From assembly GCA_946807835.1 (NCBI GenBank), contig OX327704.1, forward strand, positions 3,844,001-3,908,000: a stretch of DNA of 64,000 nt, in the 5' to 3' direction. The notes beneath the pieces are model-generated. The model worked only from the letters and a program-made list of their open reading frames with translations, did not search any database and had not been told where the DNA came from. This stretch comes from Ailanthus altissimus. Its lineage: Eukaryota > Streptophyta > Magnoliopsida > Sapindales > Simaroubaceae. Position numbers and translations under genes: made by a program. Positions 11,151-23,429 of this stretch are shown here, piece after piece (the stretch's first letter is position 1; every line of letters begins with the position of its first letter).

Positions 11151-12241
11151 ATACACATATACTCCAATATACAAAAACATATACAAATACACAAACTGAG
11201 ACACTTATACAGCTATGCGTGTCGTCAGCCAACCTCAAAATGTGATGATTGTATCACACTGCATAAATTTCTATGACAACCTGGGAAACATATGAAAAAT
11301 AGAAAAAAGGGTGAGCTTGTGGCTCAATGAGTGGACATAATCTAAAAATATTATATACTTTATATGTATTGTACACATATAAATCTGTAAGATAAAATAA
11401 TCATGAAACTGTATACTGAGTAGTCAATAAACTTGTATTGGAAGTATGAGCTATCATAAAATCTATGCTAAAGCTAAAATTATAACATAATACTGGGAAT
11501 CTGAAAGCTGAAAGCTGAAAGCGTAAACTATCAAAAAATCTATTATCAAGCTAAATATATGTAACATAGATCTGGAAACATATACTACATATATATTGAA
11601 AACCACACCAAACTTGTACCCGGGGAAAACTTGGTCTAATCTGGCGGAGTAACTTACGTATAGGCAGAGCGGAGGATCTAAGCTGGTCTAACTAGGCAGA
11701 ATGCTACATCGCTCAGGCAGAGCAAACTAAACTGGTCTAACGCATACGCAGAGCAACTACACTAAATAGGAGGGTACGTATGTGGTGGTTCAAAAACTAC
11801 TACTATATAATATCATAAAAGCATAATTATTCTAAAATAAATATTTCTGTACTGAATATAATCATAAACTATACTATAATAAATTCTAAAATATTTCTGA
11901 ATATACTAAATAGTATAAATATTTTTTCTTTCTAAAATAAATCATAACTAAATTTGATAACGTGTAATTTAATCAAAAACGGCTTTATTAAAAACATATA
12001 AAATATATATAGTTATCCACTCACAAAAGTGCGTTAATCTTGAACTGGGTATGGATTCTGAGATCTACTCGCTATCGGCACACCTCCTATATCATAGGGT
12101 ATAAAAATATATTATTAGTGCCAATACGTATTATAAATATTAAAATATAAATATTCTAACATCGTAAAACTGTTACGCGCTGAAATACTGGGTATAAATC
12201 TAACTACCCAAACTTATTTCCTGAAATTTCCTATTTATTTA

Positions 12242-12398
12242 GTTTTTTCTTTTTCTCTTTTTTTTTTTCTTCTTTCTCTCGGTTTTCTCTTCTTTCCTTT
12301 TTTTTTCTTTTCTTTCTCTCTTCTATTTTTCTTTTGCTTCTTCTTCTCCTGTTTCTATTTGCTTCGTTTCTTCTTCTATTTCAATTTCTTCTTCTTAA
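12242..12398. repeat. Polypyrimidine tract of about 157 bp
   Basis: The plus strand is almost entirely C and T, with runs such as CTTTTTCTCTTTTTTTTTTT. On the minus strand it is a GAAGAAG-rich leader placed just downstream of the TATA-like box at 12430-12419. That fits a 5' untranslated leader of an LTR transcript. Confidence 0.7.
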
Positions 12399-12418
12399 AC
12401 GAAGAAAACAAAACCATT

Positions 12419-12430
12419 TTATATATATAA
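12419..12430 (-). promoter_or_regulatory. TATA-like box of the candidate solo LTR
   Basis: TTTATATATATAAA is palindromic. Minus-strand use is preferred because the purine-rich leader lies in that direction about 30 bp downstream. Activity is inferred only. Confidence 0.35.
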
Positions 12431-12563
12431 AACAGCCACCGCTTAATATAGTATATATATTTTTATTCTTTTTTTTTTTGCTTTTTCATACACATGTATG
12501 ACACCCACCACCTTAACACTAGAGGGCTAGCGTCATGGTGTTAGGGCTCTGCCTCTAGCAACA

Positions 12564-13230
12564 CATCAGTGGCAATGTTTTCTTCAAAATTTTAAATTGT
12601 TTGAAATGCACGTTGGTTTATTTATGTAATAATAAGAGTTATTTGATTACATTATAAATTTTTGTCATTTGTTTGTGGTGTTAACCACAATAAAGAGCTC
12701 TATTAGTGGGAGTTAGTTAGGTTTGCATAAAACAAATATCTAATTAAGTGTCACAACATCATAAGATTGGGATATTTGATATAAAAAAATATCTATCAGA
12801 TAATATTATACAATGATTCGTCTTATCCTTATAGCATTAGACATGTCATTTCAGTCTTTCTCAATATTGCTACAGCGTAAAAGATTAGTAGGCATGATTT
12901 AGGCTATGCTAATTAAACATGAGATGGGGCAAATATATGCGAACGTACAACCCAATATTGCTATAGCATAAGGATATTATTAGTAACATATATTTGATCA
13001 TTAACAAGTTAATATGAAATACAGTATGAGGATAAGGTATATTTATGATTAGTTTTAAGAGTTACATGATATGTAGTAGATAAAAGTTGTCTATATTTTT
13101 TGTATATAATGGCCAATATTGCTATAGCATGAGGCTAGAGTAAATGCCAATAGGATCTACTTCTCACTATATAGTTTTAAATGTTTAAAATTTCATTTTT
13201 CCATTTGGGAGATTAAAGGGATTATATAAA
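12564..13230. other. Non-coding spacer, probably leader of the outer copia element
   Basis: This lies between the candidate solo LTR and the gypsy insertion and has no coding frame. It holds three spaced copies of CAATATTGCTATAGCATAAGG (12862, 12953, 13114) with the perfect palindrome TGCTATAGCA in the last two. The last bases before the gypsy LTR are ATAAA (13226-13230). They nearly match GTAAA at 39416-39420, so this DNA is inferred to have been contiguous with 39416 onward. Confidence 0.45.
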
Positions 13231-13788
13231 TGTTCACAAAAATATACTTTAGATCTGTGTATGCTTTGTTTCCAACTAGAAAAAGGTGGCCCTGGATATA
13301 AGAGAAGCCAAGACTAAAGGATTTTACCAACAAGCAAGGCTTATCGCTAAACTTGGGTTGGGAAATAATAGGCAAGATCTATTGCTAGACCTAGGTTATA
13401 GTGCAACAAGTATGTCGCAGAGCTTAGGTCTTTCATGGAGAAGGACAAGTAAAGCTCTATCGATAGGGCCATAGGATTTTCAACAAGGAGGCACTCAGAG
13501 TCTTGGGTTAAACGACAAAAATGGGAGAACAGGGATAAAAGCTAAGAAACTTGTGTAAGTTATGTGTATTGAATGGTTAATGATGTAAATAATGAGAAAT
13601 CAAGCCTATTTATAAGCTGTAAATACTGACACAAAACCTACTTTCTCAAGGAAAAGAATCCTAATACAACACAACTTCTTATTATGTACAAATTCTTAAA
13701 TAAGCTACAATACACAGTTTGGCCTAAAATCCTTAATATGGAAAAGCCTATTAGGCATTTTTGGGCCGGCATTAATAATGCCCCTACA
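13231..13788 (-). repeat. 3' LTR of the Tat-like gypsy element
   Basis: The segment 13231-13685 matches 38961-39395 in the same orientation, starting TGTTCACAAAAATAT on the plus strand and running through AGAGAAGCCAAGACT and CTCAAGGAAAAGAATC. Beyond 13685 the two copies part. Here the sequence continues to CCCCTACA at 13788, which on the minus strand gives a plausible TGTAGGGGCATTATTAATGC start. Whether the true LTR start is 13788 or nearer 13700 is unresolved. The plus-strand frame at 13286-13474 is LTR sequence and not a gene. Confidence 0.7.
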
Positions 13789-14378
13789 AGCTAGTCAAAA
13801 GGATAATTTTGTCAAAGCTTGCAACACTTAGTTGTTGAAATCGCCCATTACAAACTTATCAATCGAAATCGCCTAGGACTATGCTAAGAATTTTAATGCT
13901 TTAATACCTGGATCACCTTAATATGTCTAAAATTTGCGTTTTCTATTCTCTTAGGATTGCCTGAGTGATTTTTTATTATATAACACTTGTTTAAAGTCTT
14001 CCAGATTATCAACAGTTATCCTGGATCATGATACTATTATACAGAAATCATCCAATCTTTATTTATGTCATACAGGTTGGCCTATCACAATATGACATAC
14101 TCAAAACGTTCTAGAACTCTTTTAATGTTTTATTTCATCTATATCACTTCTTTATTTCATCTTGAAATCGCCTAAGCATAACTTTAATCTAAATAGTCAA
14201 CCACTTAGTCTATGATGACCTGATCACTTTATTTCCTTTAAATGACTGTTTGTCAAGTTATAACATCAGATAGGTTAGCCTCAGCTACTTAGTTCCTACA
14301 CTCTCTTTCAGGTGAGTAATCGACTTGAAGTAATAAAGGACTTTATAAAATCACTCACAACTATCCCTTGTTATGGAA
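13789..14378. other. Gypsy interior, non-coding, before the solo LTR
   Basis: AT-rich DNA between the 3' LTR and the nested solo LTR; it continues after it at 16596. I see no coding frame. ATGGAA at 14373-14378 is the left target copy of the solo LTR. Confidence 0.6.
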
Positions 14379-16589
14379 TGTTGGGTTATGTGGTGTAGGG
14401 TAGTACAATAAAAACTTAGGGTGCTTGCATGTGGGTTATGTTCATCATACAAACAATATACATATCTCATACATACATGTGCACAGCGGAAGATTAAATA
14501 TAATGAACACAGAAAATAACATTTGATTAAACTGAAATTCGAAATTGAGAAATATCACCAATGAAGCCTTTGGATTAATTTTCTTTGAAGTCCACCATGA
14601 AATGAATCTTTGATCAATTCTAGCAATCAACAAGGGTGGGTTTGATTGTCTAGAATGGCAGCATCTTAATCCAGCATATATGTTTAACTCTTAAACATTT
14701 TTCAAAGTTAAACAATTTAACTTAATCAAATTTGTTTTTCCTTTTATTCAACTCTTGAATAAATAAAACAAATCTTGTTTTTAGTTATTACATTTAGTAA
14801 CCATTTATCTAGTTTGTTTTGTTGTTCTAACACTTAAAACACAAAACAAACAATTTCAATTTCTCAAATTGAATTGGCTCCCAAAATGCAAAACCTAAAA
14901 TCTAAAACCAATTTCAAAAAAATCTCTTGATTTTCAATTTCATTTCACTTTATATACTAATGCATAAATTCCAAACTAATTTGAATTTCATTTGCATTTC
15001 ATTTGGCTTAACCTAACCTTGGTTAACATTTAACCATAGTTAGATTACTTTAACTTAACCTTTAAGTTAATAAATATTTAATTAATTTAACCATAGTTAA
15101 CTAACTTAACCATGGTTAGGTTAACCTTTACTTAACCTTTAAGTAAGGTTAACTTAACTTAACCATTTGGTTAACCTTTAACCTTAGTTAAGTTAAATAA
15201 TTTATTTAACAATTAAACAAATAAATATTTATTTTAATTATTTAACAATTAAATAATCATAAAGTGAAATTACTTTTATATCCTTACTCGGTTACCAAGT
15301 TAACCTAAAGTGGGTCCCACCATTTAACCATATACTTTTGTTAACGTAACCTTAGTAATTGCTGAATTATACTGTATTGAACAATTCAATACGGTACACT
15401 GCCCAAGTGCTCAAAGAGTACATTTCATATTGGGACTCTTTAGGTCTACACCCGATTTGTCAAATGGAACTATTCCATTAATCCGTAATCGATGCCCCAC
15501 GCACACATTACGAATATTACAAATCAGCGTGTCAGACCATACAAGTTGAGGTCATAACGTATAGGTATAATCCTTCCATCATTTATACCCTGGATGTGCG
15601 GGGATATAGATCAGCACCATCAAATCCCCATTTGCTCATCCAATAATCTTATCTCCAGATTCGTATCTCGATAAACAATATACGCAAACATTTTTGCTAT
15701 ATTGTTTAACCCTGTGGGAAACTCTTTTTCCGGGTTTATGCTTGTGGCCACAAGACTTTATGAAATACAATCTCGGAGCATCGGATATACAACTTACCTA
15801 CGTAAGCTGATGGATCCCGTATCTACGCACACCAGACTCCATGAGCATCGGACCATACCCAGCGACACATAGCAGTCAGACCATGAAAGGTCTCTGACAT
15901 ATGTGGAACCAAAGCATGATGGATCACTCACAAGACCACCGTGGCGCTCAAGTCAAAGGACCACGATTACTACTCAACTCGAGAGGACCTTCCTTTGACG
16001 GTTTCATAGGATATCTATTGGGGTCCTCATAAGTCTGTTCAGTATCTAGTCCTGACTGGATACCCGCATGTCTATACAAGCTCTAAGCTCATGGTCAACT
16101 AAGAACAACCATCTGATCTAGTCAGATATAGACATACACTAATCTATATATTGTGAATTCACCGATAGACCCGCATTGGTGATCATAGATCAGGAACATT
16201 ATATTTGAGACATACTTACATAATGATATTTCTTAGCTCCTATTGCAACTCTTTACAACTATATCATTACAAGTATACTCTCAGGTCTTTGTCCCATTAT
16301 AGACAAAGTTCTAACTCTTTAGACCTCGCTGACTCTTATAAACTGATAAACTATTAACAGTGCTAACTATTAGCATTTATAACTCTCAGCTTTGATAACT
16401 ATTAGTTCTGGTCTAAACTCCTTTAAACCATATCTGAACTATTTCAGATCAAACAATGTCTGTAATGTTACAAGCATTTTACCATATTAATATGATATTA
16501 ACAATCTTTATTCGAAATGTTTATTGTATAAATATTAACAATTAATATTCATACAATATTGGAATGGCACGTGAGCACCAGCTCCAACA
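14379..16589 (-). repeat. Family-A copia solo LTR (2211 bp) with ATGGAA target repeats
   Basis: On the minus strand it begins TGTTGGAGCTGGTGCTCACG at 16589 and ends ACATAACCCAACA at 14379. ATGGAA lies at both 14373-14378 and 16590-16595. It is full-length and very similar to the solo LTR at 30958-33309, roughly nine bases in ten by eye, so both are fairly young. A dense cluster of GTTAAC/TTAACC words lies at 15008-15200. A solo LTR arises by recombination between the two LTRs of a complete element. Confidence 0.9.
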
Positions 16590-16595
16590 ATGGAA

Positions 16596-17229
16596 TCATC
16601 TAAAATCTCTCCAAACTAATTTGCAAGACTATCTTATTGCTAAAATATTGCCCTGAAGAACATGAGCTTTGATATTGTTCATTAATACCCTATCATTTCT
16701 TAAATGCCAAAATTAACACCTGGCTTTTCCTAAACCCTCATTGACCAGCCGCTTCTTTTGATCCTTAAAATCGTTGTCTTACATTTTTAAGCCTACTTCC
16801 CTTTTTAGAGTTAGTTTTGGACAAAAACTCTTCATCATTTGACCGTTTTGATAACTGTTATGTCATTAAATGTCAGTAATCATTAATAACGATCTAATCA
16901 TTACCCCTACTAATTCCTCTTAAGCAAAAGTATCTGTATTAACTCATTAAATGAAATAACTATTTGAGTACGATCTTTCATTTTAACAGCCTTGATACCA
17001 TTATAAGGAAAGAAAGACTTCATTTTCACTTTTTACTAGTCTTTAAACTTTTACTCTTTAACTCTATAAGGCAAGCAACTTCTCAAGCATTTCTTCAACT
17101 TGTTCTTAGGCTTTCAACAGTCTTCATCCCATCTTCAAGGTAAATTTGAGCTAATTTCCTTTCTTAATCTTAATTATTCGCATTTCATCTTCAAATTTTG
17201 TTTATTATTGTTGTTGTTTTTATTTATAG
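16596..17229. other. Gypsy interior upstream of the PMD ORF
   Basis: No coding frame is recognised. AT-rich DNA that would carry the promoter and leader of the antisense PMD ORF. The first likely start codon of that ORF is at 17237 (ATGACATCTAAATCGACTGC). Confidence 0.5.
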
Positions 17230-19774
17230 TTTTACTATGACATCTAAATCGACTGCTCTTACTCACTCTAAGAAATCTAAATCCACAGAAGCTCAAGAAA
17301 CGCCTTTGCATCTCTTTTCTAAATCTATAATAGTAAACGAATAGGTTATCTATAAGGTATTGTCTTATAAATATAACTCCTCCAAGTATATTCTAGGTCC
17401 TTATAATCTTTCTACAATTCCTCAATATTTTAATTACTTTCTTGCTTATAAAAAATGACCCTCTTAGGTTTGACCAATCACACAACATGTCTGTGTTAAC
17501 GACTTCCAAGTTTATTTGGTCTTGGCAAAAAACATATAAAGTAAGTCTACATGAAAGTCGACTGGGGTTTACAATTTAATCCTACTATTTAGATACCAGA
17601 TACCCCTACATAATAAGCTAATATCGCTTGCTTTATGGTTTTAGTTTAGGGCTTTGAATGCTTTTTGCTTTAGGTTCGATTTTATGACCCATGCCATATA
17701 TGCTTTGGCCATCTTTTTCAATGTCCCTATCCATAGGGTCGACATTACTTTTGATCTTTCAGTAGGTTCTATTGACCTATACTTTTCTAGGTTAGAAGCA
17801 AGTTTCAAAAAGTTCATGACTTGCTTTAGAGACAAGTCAGCCACCCCCTCAAGGGTAATACATATCGCCTTCTTACTCTTTTGGTTGAGTAAGTATGCTC
17901 TTTACTAACCTTCACAAAAGATAACTAATGAGTACTTGAAGTTGGCAATCACTATAGTTGATGACATAAAATTAGCCCTAAGACATTTTTTTCTCTCTAA
18001 TCTCTATAGAAGCTTAAATGAAATCTTCCCAAGAAAGGATGAGGATAATTTTTCAAATGTAAGCGGTCCTTTTTGAATACTTTACTTTTAAATCACTGCA
18101 TATTTCCCTAATTTTTCCAAAGTTAACTTCCAACCCCTTGAAGGCCATCTTCATTGCTATGCCTCATGGTTAATTCAATGGGAACTTGACCAGGGTAGTG
18201 TTAATGAATATTTTCTTTAATTTATTTAACCTTTTTTTAGATGATAAGATATTTTGTCAGCTTAGGCCATCCTCTTTTAGCCCCAAGTGGACTCATAAAG
18301 CTTACCAGAGTCATTTGTCTTCTTCGGAGGCGGTTGAGTCTAATATCTACTGGTATAAATCTTAGTTCGCCTATCTAAATGCCAGAGATCTCAATTATGA
18401 TGTTATTGTTGCTGGTATTAACAACAAGTGTGGCACTAAGACTTACCATCCTCAAAGTGTTAGTCGCCAATTTGGGCTTATCCAGGCCATTCCTCATCCT
18501 AATCTCTTCTTGACTAGCCAAACGTTTAGAGCTATAGTGGTCATTAGGAGTCTAAGTTTTGTTCAAGAGACCACCACTGTAAATACTAAGTTATAAAAAT
18601 TGCTTTAAATAATCGATCTTCCCATTTCTCCTGGTTAGCATGAATCTTTTGAACACTACTGAGAGGAACTGGTTGCCTTTATTTTACAATACTTATAAAC
18701 ATAATTCTTCCCTGACACAATTTTATAAGTACACTAATCTTGCTGATTTTGTATAGGTCGATCGATAAAAGACAAAGAGGAAGCTTATCTAAGAGATCTT
18801 TGGCTTTGAATAATATTTTGGTATTAAATATAATTGTATTAACTTAGATGAAATGAAAAGACTAAGTCACCAAAGAAAGAAGGAACTGGTCTTGAAACAC
18901 AACTAGGCGGCCATTAAGTGCTAAGTAAATGGGTTCGTAAAGGTATCCCATGGCTTGGTGAGGTGTTCTTTGATCATCGTTTTATGGATCTAAAGCTGTC
19001 AATTCCAATTGAAAAATTCAGCCTAGCTGAACATATTCTTGATAAAGGATCAAATTGGCATTCTTAGATCACCTTTTATTTAAATAATTATTCTAAACCA
19101 ATTCTAGACCCTGTACTAATTTCAGTGGTCAACAACTATTCTTTTCAAGGTAATACTTATACTTTTTAATTCTACGGCCTTTGTTCTAATAATGATTTTT
19201 CTTATCTATGTTTTAATGGCCATCCCCACCACTTTGGACTCCTCAACAACAGGTCTGGTGAAAGATTTAGCTCCACCAAAAAAGCGTGTTAAGGTAAATG
19301 GTCATCCACCTGGTCTTTTTTACTTGCATTTAACAAATTGATCAATTTTTCATCTTTAATGCAGACGACTACAAAAAAAGCAAGCAAAAATAATGATAAT
19401 CAACTTCAAGACACCAATGGAATTGAATGCTTCACTTTAATTGGGTACTCTAGTTGTGTAATCAACTATTGCAACACGATCTCCTACTCCTAAAGTTACA
19501 ATTGATAGGTCGAGTTCTATTTTTATTGGAGAGTCACCATAGGTCCTCAGGCACCACAGCTTCGTCTATTCGAGAAACTTGCTCTTAAGAAGCCAACCCC
19601 AAGTGCGGTAACTTCAGCTACTGACGTAGTATCATTATTGCTGGAGGAGTCATCCAATGAATATAAAGAGTCGTCTAATGAATCTTTGCCAATGAGGTCT
19701 CTTGCTAATCTCTCGTCTACTCAGAGTGAAGTTAAAGCCATTATAGATGAACTTAAGGGATTGTAGAAAAGATC
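17230..19774 (+). pseudogene. Plant mobile domain (PMD) ORF, first part (broken)
   Basis: Reading begins near 17237 with a serine/threonine/lysine-rich start (MTSKSTALTHSKKSKSTEAQ). Three hallmarks of the plant mobile domain follow in order: PSRVIHIAFLLFWLSKYAL (ending at 17905), LKLAITIVDDIKLALRHFFL then SNLYRSLNEI (about 17937-18028), and YHPQSVSRQFGLIQAIPHP (18443-18499). Lysine-rich and serine-rich stretches (about 19260-19700) precede a coiled-coil start DELKGL near 19747. Stops and frameshifts are scattered throughout. The ORF is antisense to the gypsy gag-pol and lies between integrase and the 3' LTR, a place where accessory ORFs of Tat elements are known. Host PMD proteins such as Arabidopsis MAIN/MAIL1 act in silencing and genome stability; the role of element-borne copies is unknown. 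The ORF is interrupted at 19774 by a copia element and resumes at 25959. Confidence 0.8.
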
Positions 19775-21107
19775 TATTAGAGTTAGTGTTTACATGTCAT
19801 TCTAATATTGTATGAATATTAATTGTTAATATTTATATAATATACATTTTAATTATAATTGTTAATATTATAATAAATGGTATTGTATTTATTACGTTAC
19901 AGACATTATATTATCTGAAAGAGTTCAGATCTAGCTTAAAAGAGTTTAGACCAGAGCTAAAAGTTAGCAATACTGAGAGTTATAAATGCTAAGAGTTAGC
20001 ACTGTTAAGCCTTAGCAGATTGTAATAATCAATAAAATATAAGGAGTTAGAGCCTTGTCCATAATGGTACAAAGATCTGAAGGCATAACAGTAATGATAT
20101 AGTTGCAAAGAGTTGCAATAGATGCTAAAAAAAGTCATTATGCAAGTATGATCTCAAATACAATGTTCATGATCTATTGTTTCATCAGTGTGGGTCTATC
20201 GGTGAATTTCTTTTATATAAATTAGTGTATTATATATCTGTATGGTACAGATAGTTGTTCTTAACTGATCGTGAGCTTACCGAAAGCTTATATAACCATA
20301 CAGGTATTCAGTAAAGACTGGGTACTAAATAGACTCACGAGGACCCCAATAGACATCCTATAAAGTTGTCAATGGTGAGTTATCTTTAGTTGAGTAGTAT
20401 TTGTAATCCATTGACCTAAGCTCCATGGTGGATTTATGAGTGATCCATCATGCTTTGGTTCCACGTATGTCAAAGGCATTTCATGATCTGACTGCTACGT
20501 GTCGCTAGGTATAGTTCGATACTCATGGAGTCCGATGTGCTTAGATATTAGATGTGTTAGCTCATATAGGTGAGTTGTATATCCTGATGCTCCAATATTA
20601 TATTTCAGAAAAACTTGTGGCCAAAAGCATAAATTGAAAAAGAGTTTTCCGTACGGTTGAACAATATCATAAAGGTGTTTGTGTATATTATTTATTGAGA
20701 TACAAGTCTAGAGATGGATTAATGGATAAGTACGTGGAGATTTAACGATGGTGATCTATATCTTTGCTCATACAAGATATAGTAACCAAAGGATTATACG
20801 GATATATTATGACCTTAACCTGTATGGTCTAATACGTTGATTTGTAATATCTGTGATGTATGCGTGGGGCATTGATCATGTTATAGATCAATCACATTGT
20901 GCACTAGGGCAATATACTAGGTTGAATAATTCTATCTAGTAAATTCTAACAAACTAGGACATTTGTTTTAGGTTCCTTTAGAATATGCATGTGTCAAGAC
21001 TTAAGAGTTAAGTACATTAATTGGTTAATAATAGTTTTTGCCCAATGAGATGGTGACACATGGCACATTGTAGGAAATTTATTATTTGACTTTATAATGA
21101 CCAAATC
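19775..21107 (+). repeat. 5' LTR of the nested copia, 3' part deleted
   Basis: It aligns with the 3' LTR at 23430 onward, sharing TTACATGTCATTCTAATATT and AAGGAGTTAGAGCC. It stops after TATTATTTGACTTTATAATG ACC, where the 3' LTR continues with a further 1.3 kb. The next bases belong to integrase, so this is a deletion junction. Confidence 0.85.
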
Positions 21108-23429
21108 TTAGTATAGGTGTTAGACACCAAGTCACTGATTTATTAGAACTAGTACATAGTGATTTATTCAATCTCATGAATCATACTGCAATGGGTGGAT
21201 TTCGATACTTTATTGTCCTTATAGTGATTGTCACAATACGGACACATGTTTCTTGGAAATATAAGTTAGAAGCTTTTAAAGTATTCAAACGTTCTGACTA
21301 AAAAGTAGATAAACAAACCTTTGTATACATCGAATATCTTTGATTAGATCAAGAAAAATTATACATAAGTAGTGTATTCAAATTATTTAAAGAAGAATGA
21401 AATTTTCACTCAATATAGTCCTTCAAATACTTCTCAACACAAATGTATCTTAGAGTTGAGGAATTGAACTTTATTAAAAATAGTCTGATTGATGTTGAGC
21501 TTTACTAACCTTCTAAAATATCTTTGGGGTTATGCTATAGAAAATGTCATTCACTTATTGGATAGGGTTTCATTGAAACCTCGTTCCTTCTACTCTGTAT
21601 GAGATATAAACTAAAATAAATAAAGTCTTAAATATGTTAAGGCTTAAGTATGTTTTGTTTGCATTAAGAGTTATGCAACATGATAAACTTGTGCCTAAGA
21701 GTACAAGTATTAGTTCATTGGGTATCCCAAACATTTGATAGGATACTAGTTCTATAATCTAGAAGAACAAAACATGTTCATTTCTCGTAATTTTATTTTT
21801 CTAGAGAAAGAGTTTCTCATCGATTGTGAGGATTATAGAAGGATTGGACTTGATGAAGTCAATTAGAATATACATAAACTGACGGTGGAATATTAAGTTC
21901 AACTGAATGAAATACCTTTACAGACTCTTCTCATAGGTCAGAAAGGATATAAAGCCACCAATGAGGTATGTGATACCTAAATGTGCCCTTGGTTTTTTCT
22001 TAGTCGAAGAAAATGATCCTATGACTTATAGAGAGATGATGTTAGACATTAATTTAGAAAATTGGTATAATGCTATAAAAGCCAAAATTGACTCTATGTA
22101 TGTCAATCAAGTTTGTCACTTGGTTGTGCTTCTGTGGGAATTGTTCCTATATGTGGTAATGAAGTATACACAGTAGAAGTGTGGACCTTAAGGTAAACAC
22201 CTTCAAAGCCCTACCGGTGGCAAAATGTTATACTCAGAGATCTAGGATCGAAACTGAGAAGACCTTTTTCACAAAGTTACCATGCTAAAGTCAACTCGAA
22301 TTTTACTAGTCTTCCCAAAGATGAATTCTTCATTTTGATGAGGTAATTAGAAAGTATGATTTCATTAAAAATGTAGAGGAAGCATATGTGTTTAGAAAGG
22401 GTAATAGGAGCAAAATTATCTTTCTAATTCTCTACGTGGTAGATATACTCAATGTTAGAAACGACTTTGGGATGTTGCAAGTTAATCAGGTAAGGGTTAT
22501 CCAAGAGAAAACTTCTCTATAAAATATTTGGGGAGACTTTCTGTATACTAGGTATAAAGCTTTATAGAGATATAGCTAAGAAGCTGATAGAACCCTCACA
22601 ATCTCCTACATAGGTTAAATCCTTGAACTGTACAACTTTATTAATTATGAGATAGTTAATGTACCTTTTAGACATGACATTTATCTTTCTAAGATAAAGT
22701 ATCCTCAGAAAGAAGATGAAAGGGTTAGAATGTCTAACTTACCTAGTACATAAACTAGAAATAACTTGATGTACACTATGTTATATACGAAACCTGATCT
22801 GGATAGCTGTAAGTGTTACGAGCCGATATTGGTCTAATCCAGGTTATAACCATTAAATGGCTATGAAACATATCTAAGATACCTTAGAGGTATAGATGTT
22901 GAGCTTCTGCATATAGAAATAGATTCTCACAAGTAAAGAGACGTGTATACTCAGACTTTTCATCGGATCTAGATCGTAGATAGTCTACATTTAGTTATGT
23001 GCTTCTTTTTATTGGTATCGAAGATTGCTAGAAATGTGTTTTATAGATGTCCACAACTAATTCTACCTTAGAGATAGAATGTGTTGTAGTTTAAGAAGCC
23101 TGTAGCGGAAGTATTATGGATATTTAAGTTAGTTGCAAAGCTTAGAATAGTTTTGAGCTTGGTGGATCCTATCTCACTATAATGCAACAATAACGAAGTA
23201 ATTTCTTAAGTTAAGAAGCTAGAATGTACCTTAAAATTATGATAATATGGACTTTGAATACCATATAATTAGAAAGTTCTTGCCAATGAAGATGTAATGG
23301 TGTCTAAGATTCAATTTATAGATGACGTAGTGGACCCACTTAGGCCTAAAATCCTTGGGTGTTTAAGAAATACCTAGAGTGTATTAGTGTGAGATACCAG
23401 TACGAATGACACTAGAGCAACTGGGAGTT
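21108..23429 (+). pseudogene. Copia pol remnant: integrase core, RT, RNase H
   Basis: Integrase is visible at about 21125-21300 (VTDLLELVHSDLFNLMNHTA, GGFRYFIVLI, YKLEAFKVFK). The expected TDDYSRYGY stretch has degraded to VIVTIRTH. The start of the RT domain is at 21961-22176 (EENDPMTYREMMLDINLENW, YNAIKAKIDSMYVNQVCHLV). Later frames keep only scattered RT and RNase H words, for example KKMKGLECLT near 22713 and AMKHI near 22860. Dozens of stops and frameshifts make it inactive. A polypurine tract, AGAGCAACTGGGAGTT, lies at 23414-23429. Confidence 0.75.

Larger units (their letters stand above)
10740..12563 (-). repeat. Probable solo LTR of a gypsy element, Tekay/Del-like
   Basis: No coding frame is present. 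Read on the minus strand it would start TGTTGCTAGAGGCAGAGCCC at 12563, have a TATA-like box at 12430-12419 and a purine-rich leader (the complement of 12242-12398). It ends near 10740 with CATTCCAAACA. The plus strand contains GTGAGCTTGTGGCTCAATGAG at 11311, a phrase I associate with Del/Tekay LTRs. I found no convincing target duplication, so the class and the left edge are tentative. Confidence 0.4.

Noticed and set aside
10737..12568. A target duplication for the candidate Tekay-like solo LTR
   Set aside because: CATCA follows the right end but does not occur at any plausible left end, so no boundary was claimed on that basis.
15008..15200. TTAACC-rich DNA as a telomere-like array
   Set aside because: The plant telomere unit is TTTAGGG/CCCTAAA; this cluster is irregular in spacing and mixed in orientation.
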